Below are positions 45,101-55,909 of a DNA stretch of 64,000 nucleotides, in pieces; the first letter of the stretch is position 1, and every line of letters starts with the position of its first letter. A model generated the notes under the pieces. The model did not search any database. It saw only the letters and a list, made by a program, of their open reading frames with translations, and had not been told where the DNA came from. The translations under genes and the position numbers were made by a program. This DNA is from Actinostola sp. cb2023 (lineage: Eukaryota; Cnidaria; Anthozoa; Actiniaria; Actinostolidae), in contig JAUJYZ010000125.1 in NCBI GenBank assembly GCA_033675265.1, positions 171,001 to 235,000 of the forward strand, read 5' to 3'.

Positions 45101-47684
45101 AAGTCCAACGGCCCAGAACATAACCCAAAAGAAGTCCATTTTTCTCCGCATAAAATCGAGAACGGTAGGATATCATTTTTATCAACCCCCCAAAATGTCC
45201 TTGCCAAAATCTTTATATCAAAAAAAGTCCACCAGAAAATTGCTAACCCCAAAAAAGTCCCAAGCTGCAATTTTCAAACCCAAAAAAGGTCTTCGCACCT
45301 CCCCGTCACTGATACCCCTGAGTACCCCCCCCCCCCCCCCCCTGGGTACACACCACCTGATATGGGCCGTAAAAGTTGGTCGTGAATTGGGTACCCTGTG
45401 ACAAAACACGAATATATTATTTTCAGCCAGGTTGTTTTCAACAAAGGGCCTGAAATGTTCACGGGCCGATACGGGCCGTACGGCCGGTAAAAAACCTTTT
45501 ACGGGTCGTGCATCTCATTTGCAGGTCGTGAATTGGGTACCCTGTGACAAAACACGAATATATTATTTTCAGCCAGGTTGCCTTCAACAAAGGGCCTGAA
45601 ATGTTCACGGGCCAATACGGGCCGTACGGCCACCATTACCTCAGATCACCATCACTGTTACTACCAACATCATCATCACCAAATCTACCATTATCATCAA
45701 CAACATCATTAATCATACCATCATCATCATTGATCACCATTATCATCATCATTAACATCATCATCATCAAGGATATAAGTCCACTTACCCCAGTTGATAA
45801 TGGGTTACATCCAAGACCATCATTTTTAGGGTGTGTCCCATTGTCTGAACCATTTGAATACAAGGTAATGCTTTCTGTGGAGTTCTGTATACAAGAAACT
45901 CTTATCAAACATTAATAATTCACGAGGAAATTTCACAATAGAAATCATAACCATGGAGAAGATTGTATATCTGATACAAAATCGTCCTCATTTACATACA
46001 ATTTAAGTTGGATTTTCTAGGCCAAATTTAATCAAATCTTGAAAATTTTACCATAAAATTAGGATGCGCACCTAGGCGTTCGGCTCGTGATTGTAAATCT
46101 TATACAACACGGCCCCGCTCATGTTGTAAACACTATGTACATTAACCAGTACATTAACTGAGTCAGTTTGTATCTACTGTGTACACGACAATATGCAAGG
46201 CAATATATAGCTGTTTATTAAGGGATTTGGAGTACATTTTACAATGTATCTTTAAGCCTGGTTTCCATATGATCGCTGCGATCGCCCAAAAGCATGTTCA
46301 GTTAATCGCAGCGATCCTGCTATCTTTGCCAAAGATAGTAGGAACTCTGCGATTCGCTGAACATGGTTTTGGGCGATCGCAGCGATCATGTGGAAAGCAG
46401 GCTTTACTTGTATACACACTTGGAATAGTGGTCATCATATACCATCTGTACATCTTAGTGATAAGAGTGTCAAATTCCTGAACAGTGCACAGTGTTTCCT
46501 ACGGTAACACAGGCCTAAGAACGACTCTTTTTGCTGTTCACACTCTAACTAAGTATGCCTCAAGTATGCACCTAATATCAGTCTAAAACCACAAGTCTAT
46601 AGTAGATTTAAACTTACCTGACCCCCTCTGTTAGTTGGACTGCTGCTCTCATTGAGTATGTCATGTGCAGCACTCAACATCACAACATAAGAAAAGTTGT
46701 TACATAGTCCAAGAAGCCTTTTGAATAAAGAAATAAGAAGAGTTTGGATTATGATCCCCGGGTGTGGGTAGTTCTATAAGGACTACAATCAATAGAGGTG
46801 GGCTTCATTAAGAGAGGGGGCTAATCATCAAGAGAGGGGGCCACTAGAGTGGGCGAGGGGGCATCATTGAGACAGGGCTTCATTCTACAAGGCGGAGGGT
46901 TACTAGATTGATAGGGAGGGGGGGATTAAGTATAAAGTCCTTTGACTCTCTCAGGTGATCTGTTTGGAGTCATGTTCAAATATATTAATTTGAAAATGTT
47001 CACAATTAAAAACAACAAATCCTCCAAATATATTATATTAACAGAAGATCAGATAGGAGAATTTGACATTTGTTTGATAATTGTCAGTTGGACAGCACCA
47101 CATCAGCCATGATCAGGTGATCTCTGATATTGACAACAAACTTTACTAATTATAAATATAAACTTATTAATATCGTGATGTTCATTCAAGAAAGTTCATC
47201 AAATTTGGCCATTTGCCGCGTTATCAAAACCTTACCAAAACCCTATCAAATTCCTCTTGCTTGGCTTGTCAGACTTGCTTTCCTTTCCTGTGAAAGTCGA
47301 AAGTGACAAATTCGATGAAGCTGAACATAAAAATAACGTTTTTGATTTTGCCCATCTCCTGGGCTCAAAACTTGTATTATTCCAACGAAATAGCTGTTTT
47401 ACATTCTGCAATTTGATGTTTAACATTTCAGAGCCAGAATTGTACGGTAATTGGACTTCAAATAAGTAAAATTCGGCTGGAGAAGTTGTGTGTATTTCAT
47501 GTGAGTGGGAATATAAATTTCCATAACGTGATTGACATTTTCACTTTTGGAGCCAAATGCAACAGATTTATTAGAACGAAGTAATGTACTGACAACCAAT
47601 GTGAGTAAACTAACCTGTTTGTTTATCGTCATTGTCGTACTCGCGGTTTTTATCAAGTAAACTGGAAGTGGAACTGGACGCCAT
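36127..47684 (-). CDS. CLN3: CLN3 (battenin), lysosomal/endosomal membrane protein
   Basis: Complete 16-exon gene: 47615-47684, 47236-47287, 46618-46717, 45789-45884, 43981-44060, 43663-43748, 42782-42854, 42103-42134, 40835-40946, 40254-40375, 39532-39581, 38432-38488, 37562-37617, 37394-37487, 36581-36721 and 36127-36261. The exons sum to 1356 nt, in phase throughout: 451 aa (human 438). Family landmarks in order: [104 protein letters not shown] and the HREF block. CLN3 is a polytopic membrane protein of lysosomes and endosomes; in humans its loss causes Batten disease and recent work links it to glycerophosphodiester egress. The protein ends LKKTK, a possible dilysine signal, instead of a CAAX-like end. 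Introns are swollen by repeats. Confidence 0.95.
37832..38340. repeat. GGGAAGAGA purine microsatellite array
   Basis: About 500 bp of almost pure purine on the plus strand, mainly GGGAAGAGA and GGAAAGAGA units, becoming very homogeneous from 38170. It lies in the CLN3 intron between exons 37562-37617 and 38432-38488 and ends about 90 bp from the exon. Long ORFs over it in several frames are artefacts. Confidence 0.95.
38621..39519. mobile_element. ~900-bp pogo/Tigger-like non-autonomous element
   Basis: The left end CAGTCAACTCTCCGCTAACG and the inverse at the right end, finishing GTTGACTG at 39519, are flanked by TA on each side (38619-38620 and 39520-39521). CAGT-type ends and a TA target fit the pogo/Tigger group. 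Subterminal GTAAGCGGACA motifs repeat at both ends. The right end lies only 12 nt from the CLN3 exon border at 39532. No transposase ORF. Confidence 0.8.
38922..39282. mobile_element. 361-bp foldback nested in the pogo-like element
   Basis: Arms TAGCCTGCGTAGCGGCGCTC and the approximate inverse ending GCAGGCTA at 39282. An exact 8-bp direct repeat TGGGGATC flanks it (38914-38921 and 39283-39290). The interior is a GGATCGGAAG decamer array (about 39005-39100) followed by C/T-rich DNA. An 8-bp duplication fits hAT-type insertion. Confidence 0.85.
39602..40232. repeat. TTTGTTTGTTCA satellite array
   Basis: About 630 bp built of ATTTGTTTGTTC, CGTTCATCTG and related 8-12-bp units in a CLN3 intron, between exons 39532-39581 and 40254-40375. 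It is open in all forward frames, so the Phe/Val/Cys-rich ORFs there are not genes. The array ends about 20 bp from the CLN3 exon. Confidence 0.95.
40681..40823. repeat. 12-bp minisatellite AACCTATATAAT, 12 copies
   Basis: Nearly perfect 12-bp tandem array. It begins 11 nt inside the CLN3 intron, on the 3' side of the donor of exon 40835-40946 (minus strand), so the first intronic bases are directly followed by the repeat. Confidence 0.95.
41020..41150. mobile_element. ~131-bp GATCA hairpin, full-length copy 4
   Basis: The longest member of the hairpin family: outer arms around GTGCAAGAACAGAGTAAGTG and CACTTACGTTGTTCTTGC, inner arms GATCAAAATGCAAATTCTCC and complement. It lies in a CLN3 intron. 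Confidence 0.85.
41308..41861. mobile_element. 554-bp near-perfect palindrome in CLN3 intron
   Basis: Two arms of about 258 bp (CTTCTCACGCGTACTGATTT at the left, complement at the right) around a ~30-bp centre near 41565-41600. Only scattered mismatches were seen. No ORF of note. Confidence 0.9.
44130..44870. repeat. CAT/ACCACCTACACAACCATC compound satellite
   Basis: Alternating (CAT)n runs and CTACACCTACACAACCATCA units with ATTACTATCACTATCAGC spacers, in a CLN3 intron between exons 43981-44060 and 45789-45884. It produces a His-rich 442-codon frame that is a repeat artefact. A similar CATCAT block resumes at about 45660-45770. Confidence 0.9.
45000..45346. mobile_element. 347-bp foldback with G-run/C-run ends
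   Basis: The left arm CCCAGGGGGGGTACTCAGGG plus GTATCAGTGACAGGGAGGTG is inverted at the right end (45290-45346, containing about 18 C). The interior is a CCCCAAAAAAGTCC-type tandem. It resembles the poly-C/G elements at 21893-22218 and 34900-35220. Confidence 0.8.
45379..45633. repeat. 146-bp direct tandem duplication
   Basis: The block starting GTCGTGAATTGGGTACCCTG at 45379 repeats at 45525 with few differences. Both contain ACGGGCC(G/A)ATACGGGCCGT. It lies in the same CLN3 intron. Confidence 0.85.
46254..46404. mobile_element. 151-bp GATCGCTGCGATCG foldback
   Basis: AAGCCTGGTTTCCATATGAT plus CGCTGCGATCGCCC is inverted at the right end. It lies in the CLN3 intron between exons 45789-45884 and 46618-46717. 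Confidence 0.85.
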
Positions 47685-50538
47685 TTCATGCATGACATGA
47701 CTTGAACTTCCTGTGAATGTTCAAATCAATCTACAACCACAGGGAGCCCGCGGCCCCACGCGCGCATTTATATATTGGGCTTCCTGTGTTGAGTAAGGTA
47801 TAATGTTGGGATCCCTGTGTACGTCCTGCGTATTGAAACAAGGCCCTGGAAACAAGGTATGAAACTGATGACGTATCATGGCCCGATGTGCGGCGCAGTT
47901 AATAAAACACATTGCCTCAATTTTAAAGCATTTTAATCGATAAAAATCAAAACACAAAACAAATTAAAGTATATTGTAGATGTTTTGACTTATGTTTAGT
48001 GACCATATTTTAATATTAAAATATTGAAACTTGCCAAAAAGAGCATAGTTCAGATTTGACGAGCGCTTGCCGATGTCCGTCTCGAAGGTAAAATCCCGAA
48101 TGTTTCACGGAAAAGTGCACCAGATGCATGCACCGCACATCGGTCCATGAGACGCAAAATGTCAAAATTAAATTTTCTCAGCGTACGGTGAAGTTAGACG
48201 ACTGAAACTTATGAAGTGTTTAGAGAATACGGCAAAGTTTAGTTATTCGAAGAAAAAATGAATTATCACGTCATATTGACAAAGATTAGGGGCAAAAACG
48301 TATTTGTCACGTGACCGAGTTTCATACCTTGTTTCAATATACACATTGCTGCGGGCGCGTCCCGCAGGAAGTACACAGGGATCCCAACATTATACATTTC
48401 TATGCACAGGGAACCCAATATAATATGTATCGCAAATATCATTTTATTGAATTATTTCAGGAGCCCTCAAAAGGAATGGTTGGGCTGCCTGTGCACTAAA
48501 GTGCGCCGCACATCGGTCCATGAACGCCATCAATTTTGTCTTCACTACTCATCAACGACACAATTGTTCAGGAACAACCTGTTTATTGTGGATATGCAGC
48601 CAGCGCCCCGCAGTGCAATCACTGCAAAGACTTACACTACGTAGTAATTCTATCTAGTATTACATACAATATCAATTGCTGAGCGGGACACGAACAACCA
48701 TACGTAATAAACCCTGTGGGAAAAAATATGGAAACGTGTTCTCCAACCCATGCTGCAGCAATGCTTCTGGAGGTTAAAAGCTCTATACAAAACACTCGGA
48801 CGTTGGAGACTTAGTCGTCTACCTCCGACAATTTGACAAGCAGTGTCTTATTAGAAAAACATACAATATTTTTTACACAAACAACAACAACAAAAAAATG
48901 AAAAACCATCTAGGGATGGGTGCTGGCCTAGAATGCTGACCGTGTGCTATACTCGCTCTGATATACACGTATACCATCATGCACTTCGCTCACACCGTGA
49001 TGCTCATGTGCCGCCAAAATATTAATTTCTGTGTACTTCATTGCATTCGCACGCCAGAAATGTAACAGTTTCACACCTTGTTTCAATATACACATTGCTG
49101 CGGGCGCGTCCCGAAGGACGTACACAGGGATCCCAACATTATGCCTTACTGAACACAGGAAGCCCAATATATAAATGCGCGCGCGCTCTACCACAGGAAA
49201 CCCATCTAAAAAAGACACAAATATCATTTTTTGAATTATTTCTTATTTAGTAGCCTCAAAAGGAATGGTTGGGCTGCCTGTGGCGCTACAGGCCCGTGGG
49301 GGGTACCCAGGGTTAAGTCATTATTTTGTCGCTAATGGCGGGGCGTTGAAGAGAAGTTCATATCAAGAAAGACTGATTTTTTCGGTGTAAGCGTTGGGAT
49401 TCTATTCCCTATTCATGGTAAGTTTAGAAGTTCACAATTCATGTCAACTTTAAGTAAATTTAGAAGAAATTCGTCAGTTTTAAAGTAGTCCTTTTTCATT
49501 TTGAATGGTTGAGAAACTTTGGTTATGTTGTGCTCGACACGTGAGAAAGTTTTGTTGAAAAGTAAGCAGAACTAAAATTATTTTTGTCAAGGTTTTTACG
49601 TAGTATTTGCTCTAAATGTTCTCTAATAAAAGGACTTGCCTATACTAGGGCAGAAGGGCTGCTTAATACTCCTCAACAAATCAGGCGGTTTTTTTCATAA
49701 ATTATGACTGAGCTATTTGATTTGTGTAGTTGTCAGTGACACAGTGTGTATGTATGTACACTGACAGTGATCAAATACACTTCAACAAGGAACCTCTCTC
49801 AACTGACTGATTTTACTTTTTAAACATTACTGACTCTCTCATCTAGAAAGTCAGGTTGGACATAATTTTGAACTTTACTTATAGTTCTTCTGACACAAGG
49901 GAACGCCAACACAGCATAAACCATCTGAAGCAGCGAAGCGGGCAAAGCAAAAATATCAGTAGACGAACTCGATTCACTGACATCGAAGGAGACATTAATG
50001 GCGATGGACTCGTGAAGCTGCCGTGAACTAAAATATTAACAGCTGTTCGTTATTGTCATTGAAATAGCACAACACATTTAGCAAAATACTATCATCTGAG
50101 AGAAACACAGAGTAATTTTAACGGCGTATTTTTCGTAAGAACGTTGTGTATACCGGTACAAATATTTATTTAATTGTTATTATTTATCCATGCTATTACT
50201 GATCAATATAGTGAATAAATTGCACAGAAAGAACGGCAAAACAGTGTGTAAAAAGCTAGTAAACTTATTGTTGAAATAAATACGTTTGTTTGTCATTTTG
50301 TGTACAAGCACTGATAGCAAATGTGCATTGTGCAGTAAGCTTACTAAATATTGAGACTATTCAGCATTTATAAAACACAATATGCGTCAATTTTGAAGAT
50401 TTTAATCGATAAAGATCAAAATACAAAACAAATACTTTTACAGAAGTCAAAACAGAAAACAAATAAAGTATGTAGTAGATGTTTTGACTTATGTTTAGTG
50501 AAAGAGCACAGTTCAGATTTGCCGAGCGCCTGTCGATG

Positions 50539-50676
50539 CTACCCTGCGAGCAGAGGTTCCTTTTCGCGTCTTTCATGTGTTCTGAGGTACTGAAAGCCAA
50601 AACAAAAAGCCGTTCAGTAAAAGTAAAAGACTCAGAACACATGAAAGACGATAAGGAACCTCTGCTCGCAGGGTAG
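50539..50676. mobile_element. 138-bp MITE (CTACCCTGCGAGCAGAGG ends)
   Basis: Inverted repeat CTACCCTGCGAGCAGAGGTT with the complement finishing at 50676, flanked by a 6-bp direct repeat TCGATG. The paralogous block near 48070 reads across this position without the insert, so it represents an empty site. Confidence 0.85.
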
Positions 50677-50796
50677 TCGATGCCTTCTCGAAGGTAAAAT
50701 CCGACTGCTTCACGGAAAAGTGCACCAGCTACTTGCGCGTCCTTGCGCCGCTCTTGCGCCGCACATCAAGCCATGATACGCCATCAGTTTCATTTA

Positions 50797-50940
50797 AGCA
50801 ATACAACACATTTTCCGTGTTTATATTCACTTTTACAAACACGCGGGATGTTGGGAGAACACGAGAAAAGTTTGTGTTCTCCCAACATCCCGCGTGTTTG
50901 TAAAAGTGAATATAAACACGGAAAATGTGTTGTATTGCTT
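50797..50940. mobile_element. 144-bp near-perfect hairpin
   Basis: Arms of ~62 bp (AGCAATACAACACATTTTCC and on) are complementary almost without mismatch around a ~20-bp loop. The segment TTTATATTCACTTTTACAAA recurs at 51896 as a half copy. Confidence 0.85.
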
Positions 50941-52033
50941 TTATAAAATAACTACACGGTTTTCTTTACGCAAGTTTTCATTGATCAAATGTGCAATTCT
51001 CCTGAAAACATCAGAAATGGCTCACCATCCAATCCAATCTTGCGAAAGAAATCAAAATGGCAAAGCGATTCGACAACTTTTATCTGTGCCGTTTCGCCGT
51101 TTAAAAAGTGTTTTGACAGGAAAATCGTTTTGAAGAATGCTATTTTCTGTCAGAAAATTACAGAAGAATGCTTCCTTTGTTAGTTTGTGTACCCTGTGAA
51201 CACGAAAGACGAAGAAAAGTGAGAAAAGCTGAGCTGATTCAATGAAGACGTCGTCAAACTTTCTGAAATATTTTACAACTTGATGAATGGAGCACGAAGT
51301 CAGGTAGCCAACTCTACAGTTTTTGTCGTACTTTTGAACTCCTTTTCATTCAGGTTTTTCTCAACAAGAATGTATAAACGATAGATGTTTTTGAGACACA
51401 CGACGCTATTTTTTCTCTATGACACATTTTACTGAAATTAAGCTAAGCTTATAACTTATAGTCAATATTTGATTTTGAATTTAGCTACAAGAATCTAGAA
51501 TTGCTCTGCTTTGTGAGTAACTTTTAAATAGAGTAATACGGCTATCGTTGCTTGGTATTTTCAGTCGTACACTTGATAAAATATTGTAGCTATAGAACTC
51601 AAAGAACGGTTAGTATGTGAGTTTAATACATTTAATTTTCTTCGTTATTCAATGTTCAAAATAGGACGACTCATCTGTCACCGTCGTCGTTTCGTGTGTT
51701 AATCAATGCACATGTTCGACTTCAAAACAACAAAATCACATTTAGATAGAAGTTGAACTTGAGAAAATAAGAAATGCTGTAATTCTTTGGCTTTTGTTTA
51801 GTAAATAAAACATGTTTGACAACAGAAAAATATATATTTGTCGAATTGAATCCACTGCATCGCTTCAAGGTCTCTCAAGGTCACGGAAACCATGTTTATA
51901 TTCACTTTTACAAACACGGTTTTTGGGAGCTTCTAGCCAATCAGAGCGCGCGTTATATACATGTTATTTTCCTTGTTTCAATAGATTTACATGTTTACTT
52001 CCGAAATATGTTAATTAGCCGGGATGAGCCAGG

Positions 52034-54095
52034 ATGGATTTTCCCGCGAATTTCGCGCCCATTTTCAAAATGTCAGCCGAGTCCAAAAGGCTAAAAAATG
52101 TTTTTAAAGAACACCTAAATGACTTAAAAGAGGAGGGAGAATACGCGAGGGGGTTTATTGACGGCGAGGACAAGCTGCAAGTATTTCTGAAGGACTTTTT
52201 GAAGCTGCAGCTGAAGTTAATTTTGGTACTGTACGAACGGAGCTACGAACAGACTCTTCAAAAAGATTTGTCAATGAAGGTAGGCAAATAGTTTTTTAAC
52301 TATTTAATTTTTTAAAAGACGTCAAAACGTAGGCTTATCTCGATGATGTAATACTATTCTAAGTCTTCTACTATTGAGCAATTCTTCGTATGGTACTTAC
52401 AGGTAAATTAATGTGGGAAAGTCATTCTGGAAAATTATTCTTGGAGGCCAGAAAATATTGGAATGCATGTATGGAGGAAGGAAACAGAAGAAGCGCAGCA
52501 GCTGCCAAGAGGTGATTCCTTTTTTAGAATTATTATTTCTTATGTTATTGATGTCAACATTGACATTTTGATATACAAAATTGACATCAAGGGAACATTA
52601 ACTAAAGGTATTTTGGTTTTAGAACATAAATGGACACCCCTCTGTAAAAAGGCCAAGATTTCATATCCAAAATAGCAAAAAACAAGGATGTAAGGCAACT
52701 ATGAACATCCGTGAAGTATCTTTATTCAATCAATTTGACATTTCTACTGAAGAAAAATGGAAATCTAAGTGCATGGTATGTCTATGATAAATATCTCAAA
52801 TGTTTTATTTGCATTTATTTATATAAATATTTCTAGAGTGCAAACCATATGTCCGTGAAACAGTACTAACTAATTAGTACTAAATAGCACCAATGGAACA
52901 ATAGAAAACAATAGAGATAACACTATTTAGTACTATTTAGTAATAGTACTATTTCACGGACATATGGTTTGCACTCTATAATGAAATATTTATATTTAAA
53001 ACTAATAATACAATGCATATAGGTGGGAAAGAAAATTGAAGCCTGCAACTCTTGATAAAGTTAGAAAAGCAATCAGAGATCAAGTAGTTGTTACAACCAA
53101 AAGATACTATGTTGAAGCCCCATATCATGATACCCACAGCAATCATTCTCTTGGGGAATATAGCAGCGTGGAGAATCCCCTGCACCCAGAATTGATTGCC
53201 GCCAAAATCAGAGACAATGTGAAATCAGGTATTGCTCTTTTTGTAAACTTCGTATAATTTTTTTTCATTTTTTATTACAAACAAACCCTAAAATAAAATA
53301 CATAATTGTATCATATATCTATAATCCCATACAAGCACCTATGGTATTATTTTCATATTTTTCAGGACAGTTTTTATATGGACTTCTCTTAAGAAAAAAC
53401 ATATGATATAATTAACAAGTAACAGGACTACATGCCTGTCCAATTTGAAAAGAATTGAATTCAAAAAATTCCTCTGACTGCCAAATTGGACGAGGCCGTG
53501 GCGCAGTCCTCGGATTTTTTTTCATCCAATTTTAGTTTCCAAATTGGACAGCATGTAGTCATATTACCTATACAAATATAAATACAGTAGCTAGAGGACA
53601 TGAATTTCACCTCACTGAATTCTATTAGAAAAATAGGTATCACAAACCCATAGTATAAAAAACCTGCTGAAAGGTCATGCTGAGAGCCGCACATGTTTGC
53701 ACATCATCCTGACTTCAAACCAAGTTCCCTGAACAGTCAGTACTACCCAAGTATCAAATGCATTACAAATCACATCTATATCACTACGTATCAGCTGAAA
53801 CTTAGCAAGTTAGATCAGATAAATTTGCAAGAGAAAATTAAAGATTGGGAAAGTGAAGATGATGAAAGAAAATTCCATCTAAGGATGCTAAAAAAAGACC
53901 AGAATAATATACCGCCAGCTGACTCCCACTCAAAGAAAACATTCCTGTATGTGCATCAGGAAAAATGGCAAAGGGAAATTCTCTTGAAATATGGAAGGGA
54001 AATTTGCCTATTAGATGCCACATACAAGACCACAAAGTATGCACTGCCCTTATTCTTTCTATGCGTAAAGACAAACACTGGCTATGCTGTTGTAG
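52034..54095 (+). CDS. CARF/MULE-transposase-like gene, incomplete
   Basis: Proposed exons: 52034-52279 (start at 52034 or at MSAESK, 52070), 52623-52769 or -52775, 53023-53228 and 53685-54095. The second exon has a SKKQGCKATMNIREV block, typical of the zinc-binding CARF-type domain found with MULE transposases. The last begins the transposase core with CLLDATYKTTKYALPLFFL, where D is the first catalytic acidic residue, and then stops at a donor (GTAGG|TAAGGT region, 54095). I find no exon with the remaining DDE residues before 58 kb, so the gene is truncated or interrupted. The weak donor at 52770 would keep exons 2 and 3 in frame. It is probably an immobilised transposon-derived gene or relic; CARF-like MULE proteins are frequent in cnidarians and sponges. 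Confidence 0.6.
52836..52976. mobile_element. 141-bp TA-flanked MITE
   Basis: GAGTGCAAACCATATGTCCG with the inverse ending at 52976, TA on both sides (52834-52835, 52977-52978). It fits a Tc1/mariner-type non-autonomous element. It lies in an intron of the CARF/MULE-like gene. Confidence 0.85.
53426..53560. mobile_element. 135-bp foldback
   Basis: GACTACATGCCTGTCCAATT with its inverse ending GCATGTAGTC, and a second copy of the CCAAATTGGAC half-motif inside. It lies in the next intron of the same gene. Confidence 0.75.
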
Positions 54096-55900
54096 GTAAG
54101 GTATTTAATGGTAAAAACCCTTTCATGCCTATAACTACATGTATCATGCTTCCAATAAGGGGTTATTTAATAACAAGTTTAATATGGGGATTCAGTTCCC
54201 CCTGTTGACACACTTTTTTTGACATTATTGTCATCTTTATTGTCTATTATGTGTCACCCTCCTTAAATAAAGACATTATTATTATTATTATTAAGATTAT
54301 ATGTGTTAAGAATGTAAAAAATAAGTCATATTCAAACATGTAATATCAACATACACATGTATCTGATACATCATGGGTAATTAAATAATACTATTTTTCA
54401 GTTTCCTAACAAAATATGAAGCCAAAACTTACAAACAACAAATGTAAGACTAAATCAAACATTATGCTAATATTTAGACTACCAACTTTGCTGGCGTCAA
54501 ACCGCTTTAAGAGGGATTTTCGATTATTTAATTACCCATAATGCACCCGATATATGACAGAATTTTTGCAAAGGACTGTAGGTATTATTTACAATATGAG
54601 TGGCAATGTTGTATCTTATATACAATCTCGAGCCGAAGGCGAGAATCTGGAAGCCGACGAGAATCTGGAAGCCGACGAGAATCTGGAAGACGAGAATCTG
54701 GAAGACGAGAATCTGGAAGACGAGAATCTGGAAAACGAGAATCTGGAAAAGGAGGCCAGTTCACACGAAGAAAATGATTTCGCAATGATGGACTTACAAT
54801 GATTTTTACGGCGTCCATTTTCTGGGAGATCCGGAACGACAAGAAATATAGAACGAACTGAAGACATACAGCCAAACAAAAAAGTGAACAAACAAACAAA
54901 CTTGTAAAAATTGCAACAACAAAAACAAAAACTAGCGAATTAACGGACAAAATCGATCTCAGTCTTCGAAGCAAAATAAATCGAGATTGCGATTCTAATA
55001 TGTTTTTTGTCTAGTCTCTCCAGACAGTGTCCGCATAATCTAAGTGGGAGCACAATGCAAGGCCATTAAAATACACCTACGCCATCGAGCATGTGTGAAA
55101 TACGGTTGACTACCGACAACTGACGGCCAAGTTTCCGTAATAAGTTACTAATGTGTTACTTCCAGTTCCCGACGTGTGTATTTTGAATAACGACCGTCTT
55201 TCAGTTTTCAGCAAATTTATTTAGTCTTTCTCAATCATTTATTTATGTCTTTCTCAAACATTTATTCCTATTTTCTTCATAAAAGGTGTCATTTGTCAGA
55301 GTCAATGATTCTTTATGCAAAACGTAACGAGACAGGACATAACACTTTATTATTTTAAAATATGTTCAATTATTTTAAAACAAGGGGAAGGGGTCATACA
55401 ACTCCCGGGACGTGACTTCTGTTCGGCGATTCACAGACATACATCCTCTTGCGAAGTTTTTTAAAAGGGCTTCTCATGTCGAGCGAAACACAGCGCCGGT
55501 CAGTCTACTAACAGCTTAACGAACCTTAATTCGTGAAGATGGAATGACATGTTAAATTCTCTCCGATAGAAATACTAATTAATTAGGCCAAAATACTACG
55601 GACACACTTTATAAAATACTACATCAACTGACAAAATATCTGTTGTATGAAATCGAATGTGAACCAGTACCCTTCTAAACATTCTAATCCACCATATTCT
55701 AAAGCGTGAGAAAGTGCTACCAGTGCGGCTTTGTGATCGTATCATTGCCATCACCGCCATGTATAGCAACACGTCCCCAGGCCACTCCCACCCCCTAACC
55801 TCCCCCGTCTTCCCTTTCGCTCGCGCGCCAGCTACGCCACTAAGTAAAGGGCCAAAACTTTCTTCAGCTTCAGCATGGTTTTACGCTCCATGGTTTCATT
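54096..55900. other. Non-coding interval with 15-bp repeat
   Basis: A GAATCTGGAAGACGA-type 15-bp tandem repeat at about 54645-54757 keeps frames open on both strands. The remainder is AT-rich with a microsatellite (TTATTATTATTA near 54280) and no recognised gene. Confidence 0.6.
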
Positions 55901-55909
55901 AAAAGCGAG

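Larger units (their letters stand above)
47685..52033. other. Intergenic interval between CLN3 and CARF/MULE-like gene
   Basis: CLN3 5' region and about 4.3 kb of DNA without a recognised gene. It contains clustered CACAGGRARCCC-type motifs (47738-49282), a diverged duplicated block (about 47895-48150 and 50370-50790), a MITE (50539-50676), a near-perfect hairpin (50797-50940), and otherwise AT-rich sequence from 49300 to 50300 and 51000 to 52000 in which I see nothing definite. Confidence 0.6.

Noticed and set aside
44057..45385. 442-codon His/Thr-rich ORF, resembling a metal-binding protein
   Set aside because: Produced by CAT and CTACACAACCATC repeats inside a CLN3 intron and continues into a foldback; no independent coding signal.
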